The notes under the pieces are model-generated. The model made no database searches. It had not been told where the DNA came from and saw only the letters and a program-made list of their open reading frames with translations. A DNA stretch of 64,000 nucleotides from Nageia nagi. Lineage: Eukaryota; Pinophyta. The stretch lies in assembly GCA_050084985.1 (NCBI GenBank), contig JBITNC010000002.1, forward strand, positions 32,178,001 through 32,242,000. The letters run 5' to 3'. This document shows, piece by piece, positions 53,789 through 64,000 of the stretch (position 1 is its first letter; every line of letters starts with the position of its first letter). Position numbers and translations under genes: made by a program.

Positions 53789-55018
53789 TTAAAATTTATA
53801 ATTTTTTAGGACTTTATCATTTTTTCTAGGGAATCTATTCATGACACATTCAAATTGAGTTTGAACTGCCTTAGGATTAAATGAACAATGTGTTGAACTA
53901 AACAAAAAACTAAAATCTAATACCACTTGATTATGATTGATTTTTGGAACACAATAATCTAAGTGTTTGAATGTTACAGTTTGTGTGATTGAGATGATTT
54001 GTTTTTGATGTTTTAAAGTTAGGTTGTGAGTACAATCAACTATTATTTTGGGCTTTTCTATAGACCACAAAAGATAGAAATATATCATTAAATCATATTC
54101 TGAGTTAGGAGAACACCATAACTCGAATGCATTGATACAAACAATAACTTGATATCCGTTTACATTGACATCCCAACCATAAGATTCGCGTACATCATAG
54201 AATGTCAAGGCCATTTTTTGTTGTATCTCAATAGGCATGGAAAAGATATTTGAATACAAAGGAGTAGGAACGTTACGAATAACTTTCATAAAGATATCTT
54301 TGTCATACCTACTTTTGAACCTCAGAAAATAACTTCCATTATTCTATAATCTATGTTTTTTTGATAGTTTTTCGATAATCTCATTTCTAACCCTTATTTG
54401 ATTTATCGTTGTAAGTTCGGCAATACGACAAGCTTGCCTTTTCTCCAACTTTCATTTCCAAATTGTATGTCGCATTTGCATGCGAAGAAATTTGTGAGTT
54501 TGTCTATATTATTGTTGTAATGCTCTAGGAGGAAAAACCACAAAAGTATTTGAAAAATCACAAATCACCCTTTTATGAGGTAAATAATGTAAAATCTCAT
54601 CTATCCATTCTAGGCTTTTGGTTAATTGTTTAATGTATTTCAGCCTAGCTAAAAGAAGTGAGTACTCATTTAATTGACAATTTATGATGATTCTTAGTAT
54701 TCCATAAGGCCATTGTAGGTAGAAAGCTGTTATTTCTTGTGATATTCTTTCCATATGGGTGAAATAGATTTGTGGATCTAAAATAATGCCAGCTTCGTAT
54801 CCACAAAAAGTGACTTCCCAACCATTATTTATACCACAAAACATATGGTATGTTTTTTCAAATTGTTCATCAATAGTCAATCATAAATAATTTAAGAGAT
54901 TAAAATCAAATCCATGTTTTAAATATGTTAATGCTAAATCACCTAGATATCTTGGTGGTGGAAATCGTACTTGTGGTTGCACTATGCTACCTTCAGCAGA
55001 TTCCTTTGCTAGATTCAT
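53789..55018 (-). pseudogene. Extra 3' reading frame of A2 with an internally duplicated domain
   Basis: From ATG 55018 (MNLAKESAEGSIVQPQVRFP) to the stop at 53789 a single frame of 409 codons is broken only by four in-frame stops (TGA 54883, TAA 54511, TGA 54454, TAG 54346) and no frameshift; about 35 stops would be expected by chance. Residues about 60-170 and 270-395 resemble each other: GWEVTFCGYE/GWDVNVNGYQ; FYLQWPYGILRIIINC/FYLLWSIEKPKIIVDC; VICDFSNTF...FPPRALQQ/VVLDFSFLF...FNPKAVQT. A basic segment (KFLRMQMRHTIWK, LEKRQACRIAEL) lies between. I do not recognise the domain. No signal peptide or clear membrane span, so the env position does not make it an envelope protein. It starts 105 bp after integrase. 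Confidence 0.75.
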
Positions 55019-55123
55019 CTTTTCTATTTTAATCATTAACACTTGAAAAATATTAATACTTTTATTTATTTATTATTTTAACAATAAAATAAAACAAAAG
55101 AAGACTAATGTACACTTTTTTTT

Positions 55124-56330
55124 TTATGTATAGAAGGGTCGAAGATGCATGATATTTATAGGTTCATGCTCTTCATTTCCTTCTAAATCTGATAAATGAT
55201 AAGTTCCTTTACCGAATTTTTTCTTAATGATATATGGTCCTAACCAATTTGGAGCAAACTTATCTCTAAGCTGTCATTCTATTGGTGAAGTTTGTTGATT
55301 TTCTTTTAAAACCAAATCACCTATTTTGAACTCATGAATTAGAGCCCTTTTATCAAAAGCTCATTTTATTCTCTTCTAATAAACATGCATATGCTCTAAA
55401 GCATTGATACATTTTTCATCTAAAAGCAATAACTGATCTAAGCAAGTCTGTCTTGCTTCCTCGTCGAAGTTTTGCTCACTTAGGTTTATTCTAAGGGATG
55501 GTATCTCAAGTTCCTTGGGTAAGATGGCTTCTGTTCCATATACTAAAGAGAATGGTGTTGCCCCAATAGGAGTGCGTACATTGGTACGATAAGCCCATAA
55601 GGCTTTTGGTATTTTCATATACCAATCTCTATGAGAATCATTTACTATTTTTGCTAAGATGTTCCAAATAGTTTTATTAGTAGCCTCTGCCTATCCATTG
55701 CCTTGTGGATAATATGGAGTGGAAAAACTTTGTTTAATCTTATACTTATCACATATTTGTTTTACATCCTTATTTTTAAAATTTTTTCCATTATCCGTAA
55801 TTAATTGGTTCAGTATACCGAATCTACATATAATATAATTTTCTTTAAATTTAGCAATTTGTGAACCAGTGGTGGAAGTCATGGGAATAGCCTCTACCCA
55901 TTTGATAAAATATTCAGTTGCTGTAATGATGAACTTGTGTCCACCAGAAGATGTAGGTGTAATTTGTCCTATTAAATCTAATGCCCATCTAGAGAATGGC
56001 CAAAGTGATTGTATAGGATTTAGTTCTTGAGATGGTCATGAAAATAAATGAGCATATTATTGACATTTAAAATATTTTTTAACATATTCACAATAATCCT
56101 TCTCCATAGTTGGCCAATAATACCCCATTCGTATTAATCGTTTCACAATCTCAACACCATTAAAATGTCCTTCGCATGTTCCATCATGGGCAGAGGATAT
56201 AGCTTTTTTAATATCATTCCATTCAAGACATCTGAGTAAAATACCCTTGAAATTTCATTGATGCAAGATATCCCCTATCAAACAATATTTAGTTGCTTTG
56301 ATTTTAAAAGCTCGTCATGATGATTTATTA
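55124..56330 (-). pseudogene. Integrase of A2
   Basis: HHCC finger: SSAHDGTCEGHFNG...RMGYYWPTMEKDYCEYV. Core: FSRWALDLIGQITP (first D), NQLITDNGKNFKN (second D), YYPQGNG*AEATNKTIWNIL (E, after an in-frame stop). C-terminal part: WAYRTNVRTPIGATPFSLVY, GTEAILPKELEIP, FKIGDLVLKENQ, NWLGPYIIKK and MHLRPFYT at the end (55124). All three catalytic acids are readable. Stops: TAG/TAA/TGA only, frame kept. Inserts the element cDNA. Confidence 0.85.
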
Positions 56331-56434
56331 AGGTTTGCAGGATGAGTTCCAAATTTTAAAAAATCTGTCAATTCTTTGTACCAATTATCTTTATCTGTTA
56401 CATCAATATTTAATACACTTTTTTCTTCATCTTC

Positions 56435-56926
56435 CTATTGTAATGATGATTGAGATAATTGAATTATTTCAACTTGAATTGAATATTTTTTAGGATCTTC
56501 TAGGATAAGAGATCCAATAGAAGCCATAGCATCTGCAAATCTATTAGATGATCTTGATGCCGCTTCTATACTAAATTGGTAAAAAAATTTTAATAATTCC
56601 TCAACTAATGCTTTATACCTTTGAAGTAAAGGTTCTTTACATTGATAGATTCCTTTCACTTGATTTATGATGAGTAAAGAATCTCCAATAATCTTAATTC
56701 TTTTAAGTTTTAATTTAACAAAAATTTTTAATGCTAATATCAAAGCTTCGTATTCTGCATTATTATTAGTACAAGGAAATTTTAATTTAAATGAATATGG
56801 TATAGGGATCCCTTATGGTGTTATAAATACAACACCTGCTCCACCACCTTGTTCACATCGAGAACCATCAAAGTGTATTGTCATATCCCAATCATCTTTG
56901 GGTTCTATAGGTATTTCAATTTCATC
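56435..56926 (-). pseudogene. Archaeal-type RNase H of A2
   Basis: WDMTIHFDGSRCEQGGGAGV (D at 56869), CTNNNAEYEALILALKIF, IKIIGDSLLIINQVKG and SSNRFADAMASIGS: all four catalytic acids (D, E, D, D) present. It follows the ordinary RNase H and precedes integrase, the normal Tat order. One stop, TAA near 56815. Removes RNA from RNA-DNA hybrids. Confidence 0.85.
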
Positions 56927-56929
56927 TAA

Positions 56930-58303
56930 TTGAAACACCCCATCATCGGGTAATTCAATGATAAGGGGTTTATTATCTTGCAATGGAGCATTAGCGAGAT
57001 AATCAGCAATTACTTGTCCTTTTATTGACTTTTGTCCAATAAAATGTAAATCAAATTCAGTTAAGTGCATTATCCACTTTGTAGTTCTTGAATTTTGATA
57101 GGTTTTATTCATCATATATTTCAACAGATCCACTTTAGAGATGACATATTTTGTATGATTTAGCATATAATGTCGAAGTTTTTTAGTAGCAAAAATGATA
57201 GCAAGACATAATTTTTCCAAATATATATACTTAATCTCGTAGCTCACAAGTGTTCTACTTAGATAATATATAGCTTGTTCTTTATTGTGTTCATTCTTCT
57301 GAGTAAGCATTATTCTTAAAGCATTTAAAGTAGCAAAAATATATAACAAAAAGGGTACATCTTTTCTTGGTGGACTTAAGACAGGAGTAGATAATAAATA
57401 TCTTTTAATTTCATTGAATGCATCTTGTTGCTCTTTGCCCCAATGATATTCTACTCCCTTTTTTAATAATTTTGTAAATGGCTTACATTTATCAGAAAGT
57501 TGAGCTATAAACCTTCTAATGGCTTGTAACTTGCCCTGTAAAATTTGTAATTATTTTAGATTTGCAGAAGGTGGCATGTCTACTACTGCCTTCACTTTAC
57601 TAGGATCTATTTCAATTCCTCGTCGAGACATAATAAATCCTAATAATTTTTCTTAAGTTACACCAAAAACACATTTTTTTGGATTTAATCTTACTTTATG
57701 TTCTAATAATCTATCTAAGACTTTAATTAGGTCTTTTCCATGATCTACTTGATATTTAGACCTAACCAACAAATCATCGATATAATCTTCTACTATGTCA
57801 TGCATATAATCGTGGAATATATAGGTTATAGCCCTTTGATAAGTTGCCCCAGCATTTTTTAATCCAAAAGGCATAACTTTATAACAAAAGGTACCCCAAG
57901 GAGTTATAAAATCTATTTTATGTTGATCTTCAGTAGCTATTTTTATTTGATTATAACCAAAAAACCCGTCCATTAATGATAACATATCATGTCCTGCTGT
58001 CGAGTCTACCAAACTATCAATCCTAGGTAGAGGGAAATCATCTTTAGGACAAGCTTTATTAAGATCATGAAAATATGTGCATATTCTTATTTTTCCACTT
58101 GGTTTTTTCATAGGTACCATATTAGATATCCAATCTGAATAATCTATAGGTTGTATAAATTTAGCTTCTAATAATTTTTGAAGTTCTTCTTTCACCATTA
58201 ATGCTATAGTAGGATGCATTTTACGTAATTTTTGTTTAACAGGTTTAGCATCAGGTTTTAATGCTAAATCATGTACTACTAATTTAGGATCTATTCCAGG
58301 CAT
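56930..58303 (-). pseudogene. Reverse transcriptase and ordinary RNase H of A2
   Basis: RT: HPTIALMVKEELQKLLEAKF, DYSDWISNMVPMKKPSGKIR, LNKACPKDDFPLPRIDSLVD, DMLSLMDGFFGYNQI, GTFCYKVMPFGLKNAGATYQ, DYIDDLLVRS with YIDD at 57784-57773. 216 codons are open. RNase H: EYHWGKEQQDAFNEIKRYL, PFLLYIFATLNALRIML (first D replaced), YLEKLCLAIIFATKKLRHYM and KGQVIADYLAN. Two stops (57655 TAA, 57552 TAA). Confidence 0.85.
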
Positions 58304-59669
58304 GTCTACATATGACCATGCAAATACTTTTTCTCATTCTTTTAATAAGGTTATAATTTCTTCTTGTTCATTTTCAGTGAGGTTCTCTCCTAATTGAATA
58401 ATTTTAGGATTTTGAGGATCATTACTAATATTTATTTTTAAGACTTTTTCAGTAAGCATATGCGACCCTTCTTTTAATTGATTTGGTACTGGTATCCAAC
58501 CATTATCGTTAACACTATATTCTTCATCATATTCTTGAGTTTGTTCATTTGTGCATATTTGATTTTTATAGGAACCAAATATGTGATCTACATTTTTGAA
58601 TTCATGTACCGAAGGATTAGATGATATAAGAGAGAAATCAGGAATTACTTCATATGTAGAAGTATTGGCTACTATTTTGATTAAATTTTAGTTTTCATTA
58701 ACTTAATCTATTTATTCGTTATTTTGATCTTTAATATCATTCTCTTTTATTGTAACCATATTTATTGATGGTCTATTTGAATATGGAATGATTGATGATT
58801 CGGTATTTTTATTTATTTTTTCTTGTATATCACTTGGTATGCATGAATGATGCTAGGGTGGCTCAATATTATTAATAAAGAGTGTCTCGACACCCTCTAA
58901 GACATCCATTTCACTTAATTATTCTTCTCTTATATCAATAATTTCTTGTACTATGGATTCTTTCTCTAAAATTTCTTCATTATAATCCAAATTCTCTTCT
59001 CCTAAATTTTCTAATTTAGCAAGATTTTTACATTCATTTTGATAACCTAATCCACTTTTATCAGTGGAATCTTGGTATTGTAATTCAATTATTTCTCGCA
59101 GACCTTGTTCATATCGACCCAATCCTCATCCTTGCTAATTACATTTGTTAAAATAGTTTAAGACAAATGTTCTTGAACATGGTGATAAATATTTCATATC
59201 ATTATTGAAACTTCCTTCATATGTTTGATTAGGTATTGTTGACACAAGATCTACTATCCCCACATAGATAAACATTGTTTGATTAGGTACTTCTCCTAAA
59301 GGTACTATTTGTCTAATTACACTAGGTGATTTGGATACTTTACCCACTTCTTGTGATGAAGGTATATTAAATACCACATCATCTACATCATATTCTCCCA
59401 TCCCTAAATCGATTAATTGAATTTTTACTAGATATACATTGGATGAGTCATTATTAGATGTAGTATTTACTTGTTTTGATGAAGAAGCTCCATACTTTTT
59501 CCCAAGTATCTTTATCTTGTATAGCTATGTCACTTCTTCCTTTTATGACTTCAGATTGATTCATATTTTTGTTCACTAATATGGTTGATAAATTAGGAGA
59601 TGATAAGGTCACTTCATTTGGATTAAAAATTAAATTATAATGTGAATAAGGATCTGGATCTTTAAACAC
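58304..59669 (-). pseudogene. Protease-RT linker of A2
   Basis: Acidic linker. 59401-59135 reads DDVVFNIPSSQEVGKVSKSP, VPNQTMFIYVG, MKYLSPCSRTFVLNYFNKC; 59122-58919 is rich in E, L and N. A frameshift near 59510 (A-run in GGGAAAAAG) separates it from the upstream frame. Function unknown; shared with A1 14114-15480. Confidence 0.65.
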
Positions 59670-59699
59670 ACAATGAACTTTACCTTTATAGATGTATTT

Positions 59700-60158
59700 T
59701 TAACATCCATGGTAAGTTGATGGAACACATTGCATTTCTCTAATCCATGGACATCCTAAAAGAACATTGTATTGTATAATATTTCTTTCAATTATATGTA
59801 ATAAAGTTTGAACGGTTTTAGCCCCTACTATAATCGGCAACACTATTGATCCCAAAGTTGAACACACTGCATCATTAAATGCCCTAATTTGTAAAGAAGG
59901 AACTAAGATAAGTGAATCTGATAAATTCAAATTTTTATATGCAGTATCTGAAATTATATTTATAGATGAACCTTCATCTATTAGAATTCTTTTAAATAAT
60001 TTCCCATCTACTTTACCCATTATATGTAAAGGTGGATCAAGTCCTCTTGGTCCATCGTTATTTAATTTTTCTTGTTTGTAGAAGGTGATACTAGGTTGTA
60101 GAGATATCCTCAAGCTTTCAACTATTGAAATAAAATTATCGGGGTTACTAATATCCAC
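59700..60158 (-). pseudogene. Aspartic protease of A2
   Basis: GKVDGKLFKRILIDEGSSIN with the catalytic D at 59978, then IRAFNDAVCSTLGSIVLPII and YNVLLGCPWIREM. The triad reads DEG where DTG/DSG is usual; Tat-type elements vary at this position, so activity cannot be judged. 152 codons without a stop. Confidence 0.75.
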
Positions 60159-60359
60159 TTGAATTTCTTATAGAATTTGATTCATAGCTTCCCTATAACT
60201 CTCAGACTGTTGTAATAATTCAAATAAGGTCATCTTAACTGGAGACATTTTTAATTACTATTGAAGAGCACCTTTTATCGAAACTTTAGGTTGTTGCAGA
60301 GGAGGTATAGGTTGTATATTAATTGGGTTTGGTATCGATTGATTTTTTCATGGATTATC

Positions 60360-61070
60360 CTATTTATCTTGATATTTTTGTACTCTTTTAGCTATACCAA
60401 TCATATGTATTGAATCATCTATAGTTCCTATAAATGGTATATCCTTATTATTCCATGTATAGTTCATTTGGTTTGGGATGATTGCCATATTGTTAGCCTG
60501 ATGTGAGGGTAAGGGGTTTTGATATATCCCTAAATTTTGATTCAAAGGTGCAACAAGATTATCCACATCTATTTTTCGACTATCTATCAAGTCTTGAATT
60601 TTATGTTGTAAAGTTTGACATTTATTTGTATTATGTCCTTTTTGCCTATGATAAGCACAAAATATATTTTCTTTATACCATTTGCTTCCTTTAGCATTAG
60701 GATTTTTAGGTTTTATATCAGGTAATTTAATCATACCATTATCACATAATTTTTTAAGTATTTCAGTTAATGGTTCTGATAATGGGGTAAAATTTCTTTT
60801 AGGCTTAGGTTCAACATTTTTTTTGATTTTTGAAGCTTGAACAGAATTTTTTTTCATAGCTATTTGATTATTTTGTGGTTGTTTACAAATATTTTCATAT
60901 TGATTACCCTTTTTGTATTCTTTTTTCTTGAGTTTTAGTTCTCCATATTGAATTTTAACTCTTTCTATAACTACTACCTGAGCAATAACTTCTTCAAAAG
61001 TTTTATGTTGTTGAATTTGGAGAACACTGGCTATTGGTTTTAAACAACTTTGACTAAATAATTTAACCAA
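60360..61070 (-). pseudogene. Nucleocapsid region of A2 gag
   Basis: 236 open codons. A lysine-rich part (KLKKKEYKKGNQYENI) is followed by a zinc-finger-like FCAYHRQKGHNTNKCQTL (60659-60618), spacing C-x2-H-x4-H-x4-C, then IQDLIDSRKIDVDN, the usual Tat-type continuation. Binds element RNA. Confidence 0.75.
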
Positions 61071-61076
61071 TTATTC

Positions 61077-61523
61077 TTATGGTATTGTATAAGGCATACT
61101 AGTGAGTATAGCTCGCCATCTTGAGATGTAATCTTGTATAGTCTCATCAGGAAATTGTTGTAATCTTATAAGATCAGTAATTGAATATCTTTCTTTAATA
61201 TTGATTCTAAAATGTTCTAGAAATTGATTAGCCAATTGTTTGAACGTATATAAACTATGCATAGGTAAACTATTATACCAATCTAAAGCTTGACCTGCGA
61301 GTGTCATAGGAAATATACGTAACATTAATGAGTCATCATTAGCTATCTGATAACTAGAAAATGTAAATTTTCTCAAGTGTTCTTTAGGATCTTCTCTTCC
61401 CTTAAATGATTCTATTTTTGGAAATTCAAACCTATATGGTAGTTTCTTTTTTGGAACACTTGGATGAATAGGCTCATTGTAAATATTTTTATAATTTAAC
61501 TTTTGAAGTCCTTGAACAGTCAT
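61077..61523 (-). pseudogene. Capsid domain of A2 gag
   Basis: 148 open codons from MTVQGLQKLNYKN: PKIESFKGREDPKEHLRKFT, FPMTLAGQALDWYNSLP, TFKQLANQFLEHF, LIRLQQFPDETIQDYISRWR. This is the retrotransposon gag domain in Tat form. One stop (61079) separates it from the nucleocapsid part in the same frame. Confidence 0.85.
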
Positions 61524-61705
61524 TTCTCAATTTATAAAATCCTTCATAAAGTCTTGTAATTCTATATCAGTTCTATGACCTTGAGTGTGTCTATGATGTC
61601 TTTGAGTATTCGGATCCTTTTCTGAAATTGATCTTGAAGTGTAAGACTCATAGTCAGAAGGAAACTCTGATGGTGTGGAGGCAATATTTTAAGAGGTGAA
61701 TGTCA

Positions 61706-63055
61706 TCATAGAATAGGGATTCTAGGAGGTTTTTGGGATATACCTTTTCCATATAGATCTTTTCCTTTGTAATCAGGTTGTTTTGTTTGATTTTGGGTTT
61801 GTTCAACCCAACTTTTAATGGAATCTTGCTTTTGTTTATCATATAATTTTTGCAGTTCTAGTTCTTTATCCATTTCCTTTTGTAATAAAATGGCTATCTC
61901 TTTATCCATCACTTCTTGTTTTTCTAAGTAAGGATCTCGATATCTTTGTATTTGACTTCCTTCAGGAGTTTCCAGTTTCAAATTTTTTATTTTATGATAT
62001 TCATCCCACTGTCTTTGTTTTTCTTTCTCCATACATAGATATTATTCCCTTTTTATTTTTTCACTCTCTAATTCTTTAAGTTGTAATTCCTATAAATGAA
62101 GTTGAATCTCATGTTCTTTATGAAGTATTTTCTTTTCTTATTTCAGGAATTCATTTCTTTCTTTGTTTGCTTGTTCTTGTTCTATGAATTTCTTTTTATC
62201 TCTAAGAAGTTTATCTTCCATTTCTTTTAATTTATTTTCCTATTCTTGAATTTTAATGAATTTGTTAACTTTTCTATTTTCTTCCTTTATAAGATATTGC
62301 ATCTCTATGGCCTTTTTAATATCATTAGCATATATTTTCATGAATTTTTGACCATATTTTGTTTTACATAATCATCGTTCTTGTAGTTCTTCATAATAAA
62401 GTATCTCTTCTATTTTGAACTTAGATGTCCTTCTATGTAATCCTCCATTTGAAGAATAAGATTTCTCCATTTGCTTCATTGAAGAAGCTCTTTGAGATAA
62501 ATTACTCGCAGGTATTAATACTTCATTTTTTCCTAATTCAAGAGATTTATGAGAAAAAGAAGATGCCTCTTTTCGAATTAAAGAACTAACCTTTTGACCG
62601 TATGATAATAGATGAATGACTCTTTCATATTTAACTTTATATGGCTCAGTCTTTGGTACTGCTATGGTTTCAACCTGAGATTTATCCTCATCCATTTCTA
62701 AGTTATCACACCTATGATTTAGTTTTTCAACATCTCTCGGTAAACTAGAAGACGTCTTAGGAATAGCCCTATAACTAGCTAGGCGATGACGAATTTCCAT
62801 TTACTCTTCATCTAACACTTGCATTATAGCCTTGGTAATAGGATATTCTATACTTTGTCTTTGCAATCTAGATTGATCATAACCCCAATCCCAATCTTTA
62901 CTTTCATAATGAACTACCCGTGGATCTAATTCATCTAAAGGAGGTGGCCTCCTAACTGAAGACTCTATCAGATCCATATTGTCTGAATCTATTTCTTGTA
63001 TTTCAAATGGATATTTTTGCATTTTCTTAGCAGTCATACTTCTTGTTTGAACCAT
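61706..63055 (-). pseudogene. N-terminal gag or ORF1 of A2, coiled-coil rich
   Basis: Starts MVQTRSMTAKKMQKYPF at 63055. One frame runs 450 codons to 61706 with about six stops; the first (TAA at 62803) is followed at once by an in-frame ATG. From about 62370 to 61720 the sequence is almost only K, E, Q, L and R with heptad-like spacing (ENKLKEMEDKLLRDKKKFIE, MDKELELQKLYDKQKQ), so a long coiled coil is likely. A frameshift near 61600 joins it to the capsid part. Whether it is part of Gag or a separate ORF1, as in Ogre elements, is open. Confidence 0.65.
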
Positions 63056-64000
63056 TTTTTAGATATTATAAACAAGCATCGTAAAAAAAAAACTGTATTT
63101 TTATCTTTTATATTATGTTTTTGAGAAAACAATTTAATGCACAAACATCCTATATGCAAACTTACTTTTAACGATGTGATTATCTTTTTAACTTTTTCAC
63201 ATATTTTTAATGTCTGAGTTAAATGAACAATATGATTTGTTCATTTTTAATCTTTTCAATTTTCCTAGTTTGTTTTGACTAGTCAAGTGTTAAACAAGGT
63301 AGGTTATGTAATTCTAAGTAATGTTTGCAAGTTTCTATGGCTTTTAGCTTGGTTCTAGATGAGTCTTGTTTTTGACTCCTACCTAATGGAAAGTTACCTT
63401 GGTCATCACTTCCAAGCGTAATTGGCTCTATGGCTTCAAGTGTGTTATGTCGGTGGGTACAAAGAAGTAAGAATTAACGGTTGGTAGTGACATCCAACTC
63501 GTTAATGTTTAATTATTCCTTTAAGGACTTATGAAATGCATTTAAACAAGTAAAGTACATTTATGCATACTACCCTCCCAAACATTTATGTCCATTCACT
63601 TATCTTATCTTAATGTGATGCAATCAAAGTTTATTTTAAGTGGATCTTGACCTTAATACACCCTGTTGTTATTTTTAATTATAATGTGATCAATTTACTC
63701 AACCTCTTAATGTTGTTCATTAACTCCTTCCAGCTGTGAAAGTTTTATATGTGATAAATTTCCTCTTCTTACTAGTCACATATCTCTTCGACCTCCAATG
63801 GAGTGGTAAGAGCAGACTTAGTAAAAAGCCATTAAGTGTAGATAAATTAAGTAAGTGAGGTTCAATTACTCCTCCAATGGAGTGGTAAGGGTAGACATCT
63901 TTAAGAGTGTTAATGTGAAGTATATTTCCAAATAATATGTGAATAAATTTTACCTCTTTCACTTAACTTATTTCTGATCACTTAGGATAGCTTGAAGTAC
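63056..64000 (-). other. Leader of A2 (5' part outside the window)
   Basis: No coding frame. The unit CTTACCACTCCATTGGAGG (minus strand) occurs near 63892 and 63816, 76 bp apart, and resembles the leader repeats of A1. The short minus-strand frame 63962-63720 is made largely of these repeats and is not taken as a gene. No LTR is visible up to 64000, in line with a leader of about 1.8 kb as in A1. Confidence 0.55.

Larger units (their letters stand above)
49349..64000 (-). mobile_element. Giant family A Ty3/gypsy (Tat-like) element, copy A2
   Basis: Minus strand, at least 14.65 kb, 5' LTR beyond the window. From right to left: leader (64000-63056), coiled-coil N-terminal gag, capsid, zinc finger, protease, long linker, RT, RNase H, archaeal-type RNase H, integrase (ending 55124), an extra 409-codon frame (55018-53789), a 3.6-kb 3' region, polypurine tract and 3' LTR. 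Dual RNase H in this order and large size are typical of the Tat lineage. Frames are disrupted mainly by in-frame stops, with only two frameshifts that I find (near 61600 and 59510). It lies within E integrase. Confidence 0.9.

Noticed and set aside
53789-55018. Extra A2 frame as an envelope gene or as a host gene
   Set aside because: No signal peptide or transmembrane span for env. It lies between integrase and polypurine tract of the same strand, 105 bp after integrase, so it is part of the element and not a separate host gene.
53789-58303. Endogenous pararetrovirus as the origin of the A2 coding region
   Set aside because: LTRs, polypurine tract, integrase with DDE and dual RNase H are present, and no movement protein or viral coat motif is seen, so it is a Ty3/gypsy element.
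63720-63962. 80-codon minus-strand frame
   Set aside because: Built largely from the leader repeat; no homologue in the A1 leader reading frame.

Overview
The window looks like transposon-filled intergenic DNA of a seed plant with a large, AT-rich genome. A gymnosperm is my best guess, from the deeply decayed, stacked Ty3/gypsy and LINE copies, the total absence of host genes and the many C-to-T type stop codons; this is inference. I found no rRNA, tRNA, CRISPR array or credible single-copy gene in 64 kb.

Layout, left to right. (1) 1-980: the 3' end of an LTR retrotransposon (probably Ty1/copia) with an LTR at 460-980. (2) 981-3200: AT-rich, no gene, one doubtful LTR. (3) 3201-8327: a decayed L1-type LINE on the minus strand. 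(4) 8328-16773: the 5' part of a Tat-like Ty3/gypsy element (family A, plus strand, here A1), cut off inside RNase H. (5) 16774 to about 20992: a chromovirus-like gypsy element (C) without 5' LTR and with the RT, RNase H and integrase cores deleted. (6) 20998-21590: a tandem array with an exact 100-bp period. (7) About 21.6-38.9 kb: a second gypsy family (B1, plus strand), with two minus-strand insertions in its gag. One is a very young gag-only element (23044-25677, TSD TATTG, LTRs differing by one base). The other is a complete but old chromovirus D (26467-32446, TSD AAAGA, chromodomain visible). (8) About 38.9-45.7 kb: a second B copy (B2), broken in its integrase at 45703 by chromovirus E (45704-49348). 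E is itself broken in its integrase by a giant minus-strand family A element (A2, 49349 to beyond 64000).

What stands out. Family B carries its second, archaeal-type RNase H domain between protease and reverse transcriptase. Two copies show this with spacings that agree within a few bases, while family A in the same window has the ordinary RT-RNase H-archaeal RNase H-integrase order. A2 has an extra 409-codon reading frame after integrase, built from two diverged copies of one domain I do not recognise. The young gag-only element has five hairpins in its leader with a shared core and compensatory changes in the closing stems.

How the parts relate. The gag-only element encodes no polymerase or integrase and must be mobilised in trans; it shares the iMet-type primer site, the LTR ends and a GC-rich LTR block with D, which makes a D relative a candidate partner. 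The nesting order gives relative ages: B before E before A2, and B before D and the gag-only element. All boundaries come from reading the sequence by eye; boundaries called approximate are exactly that.
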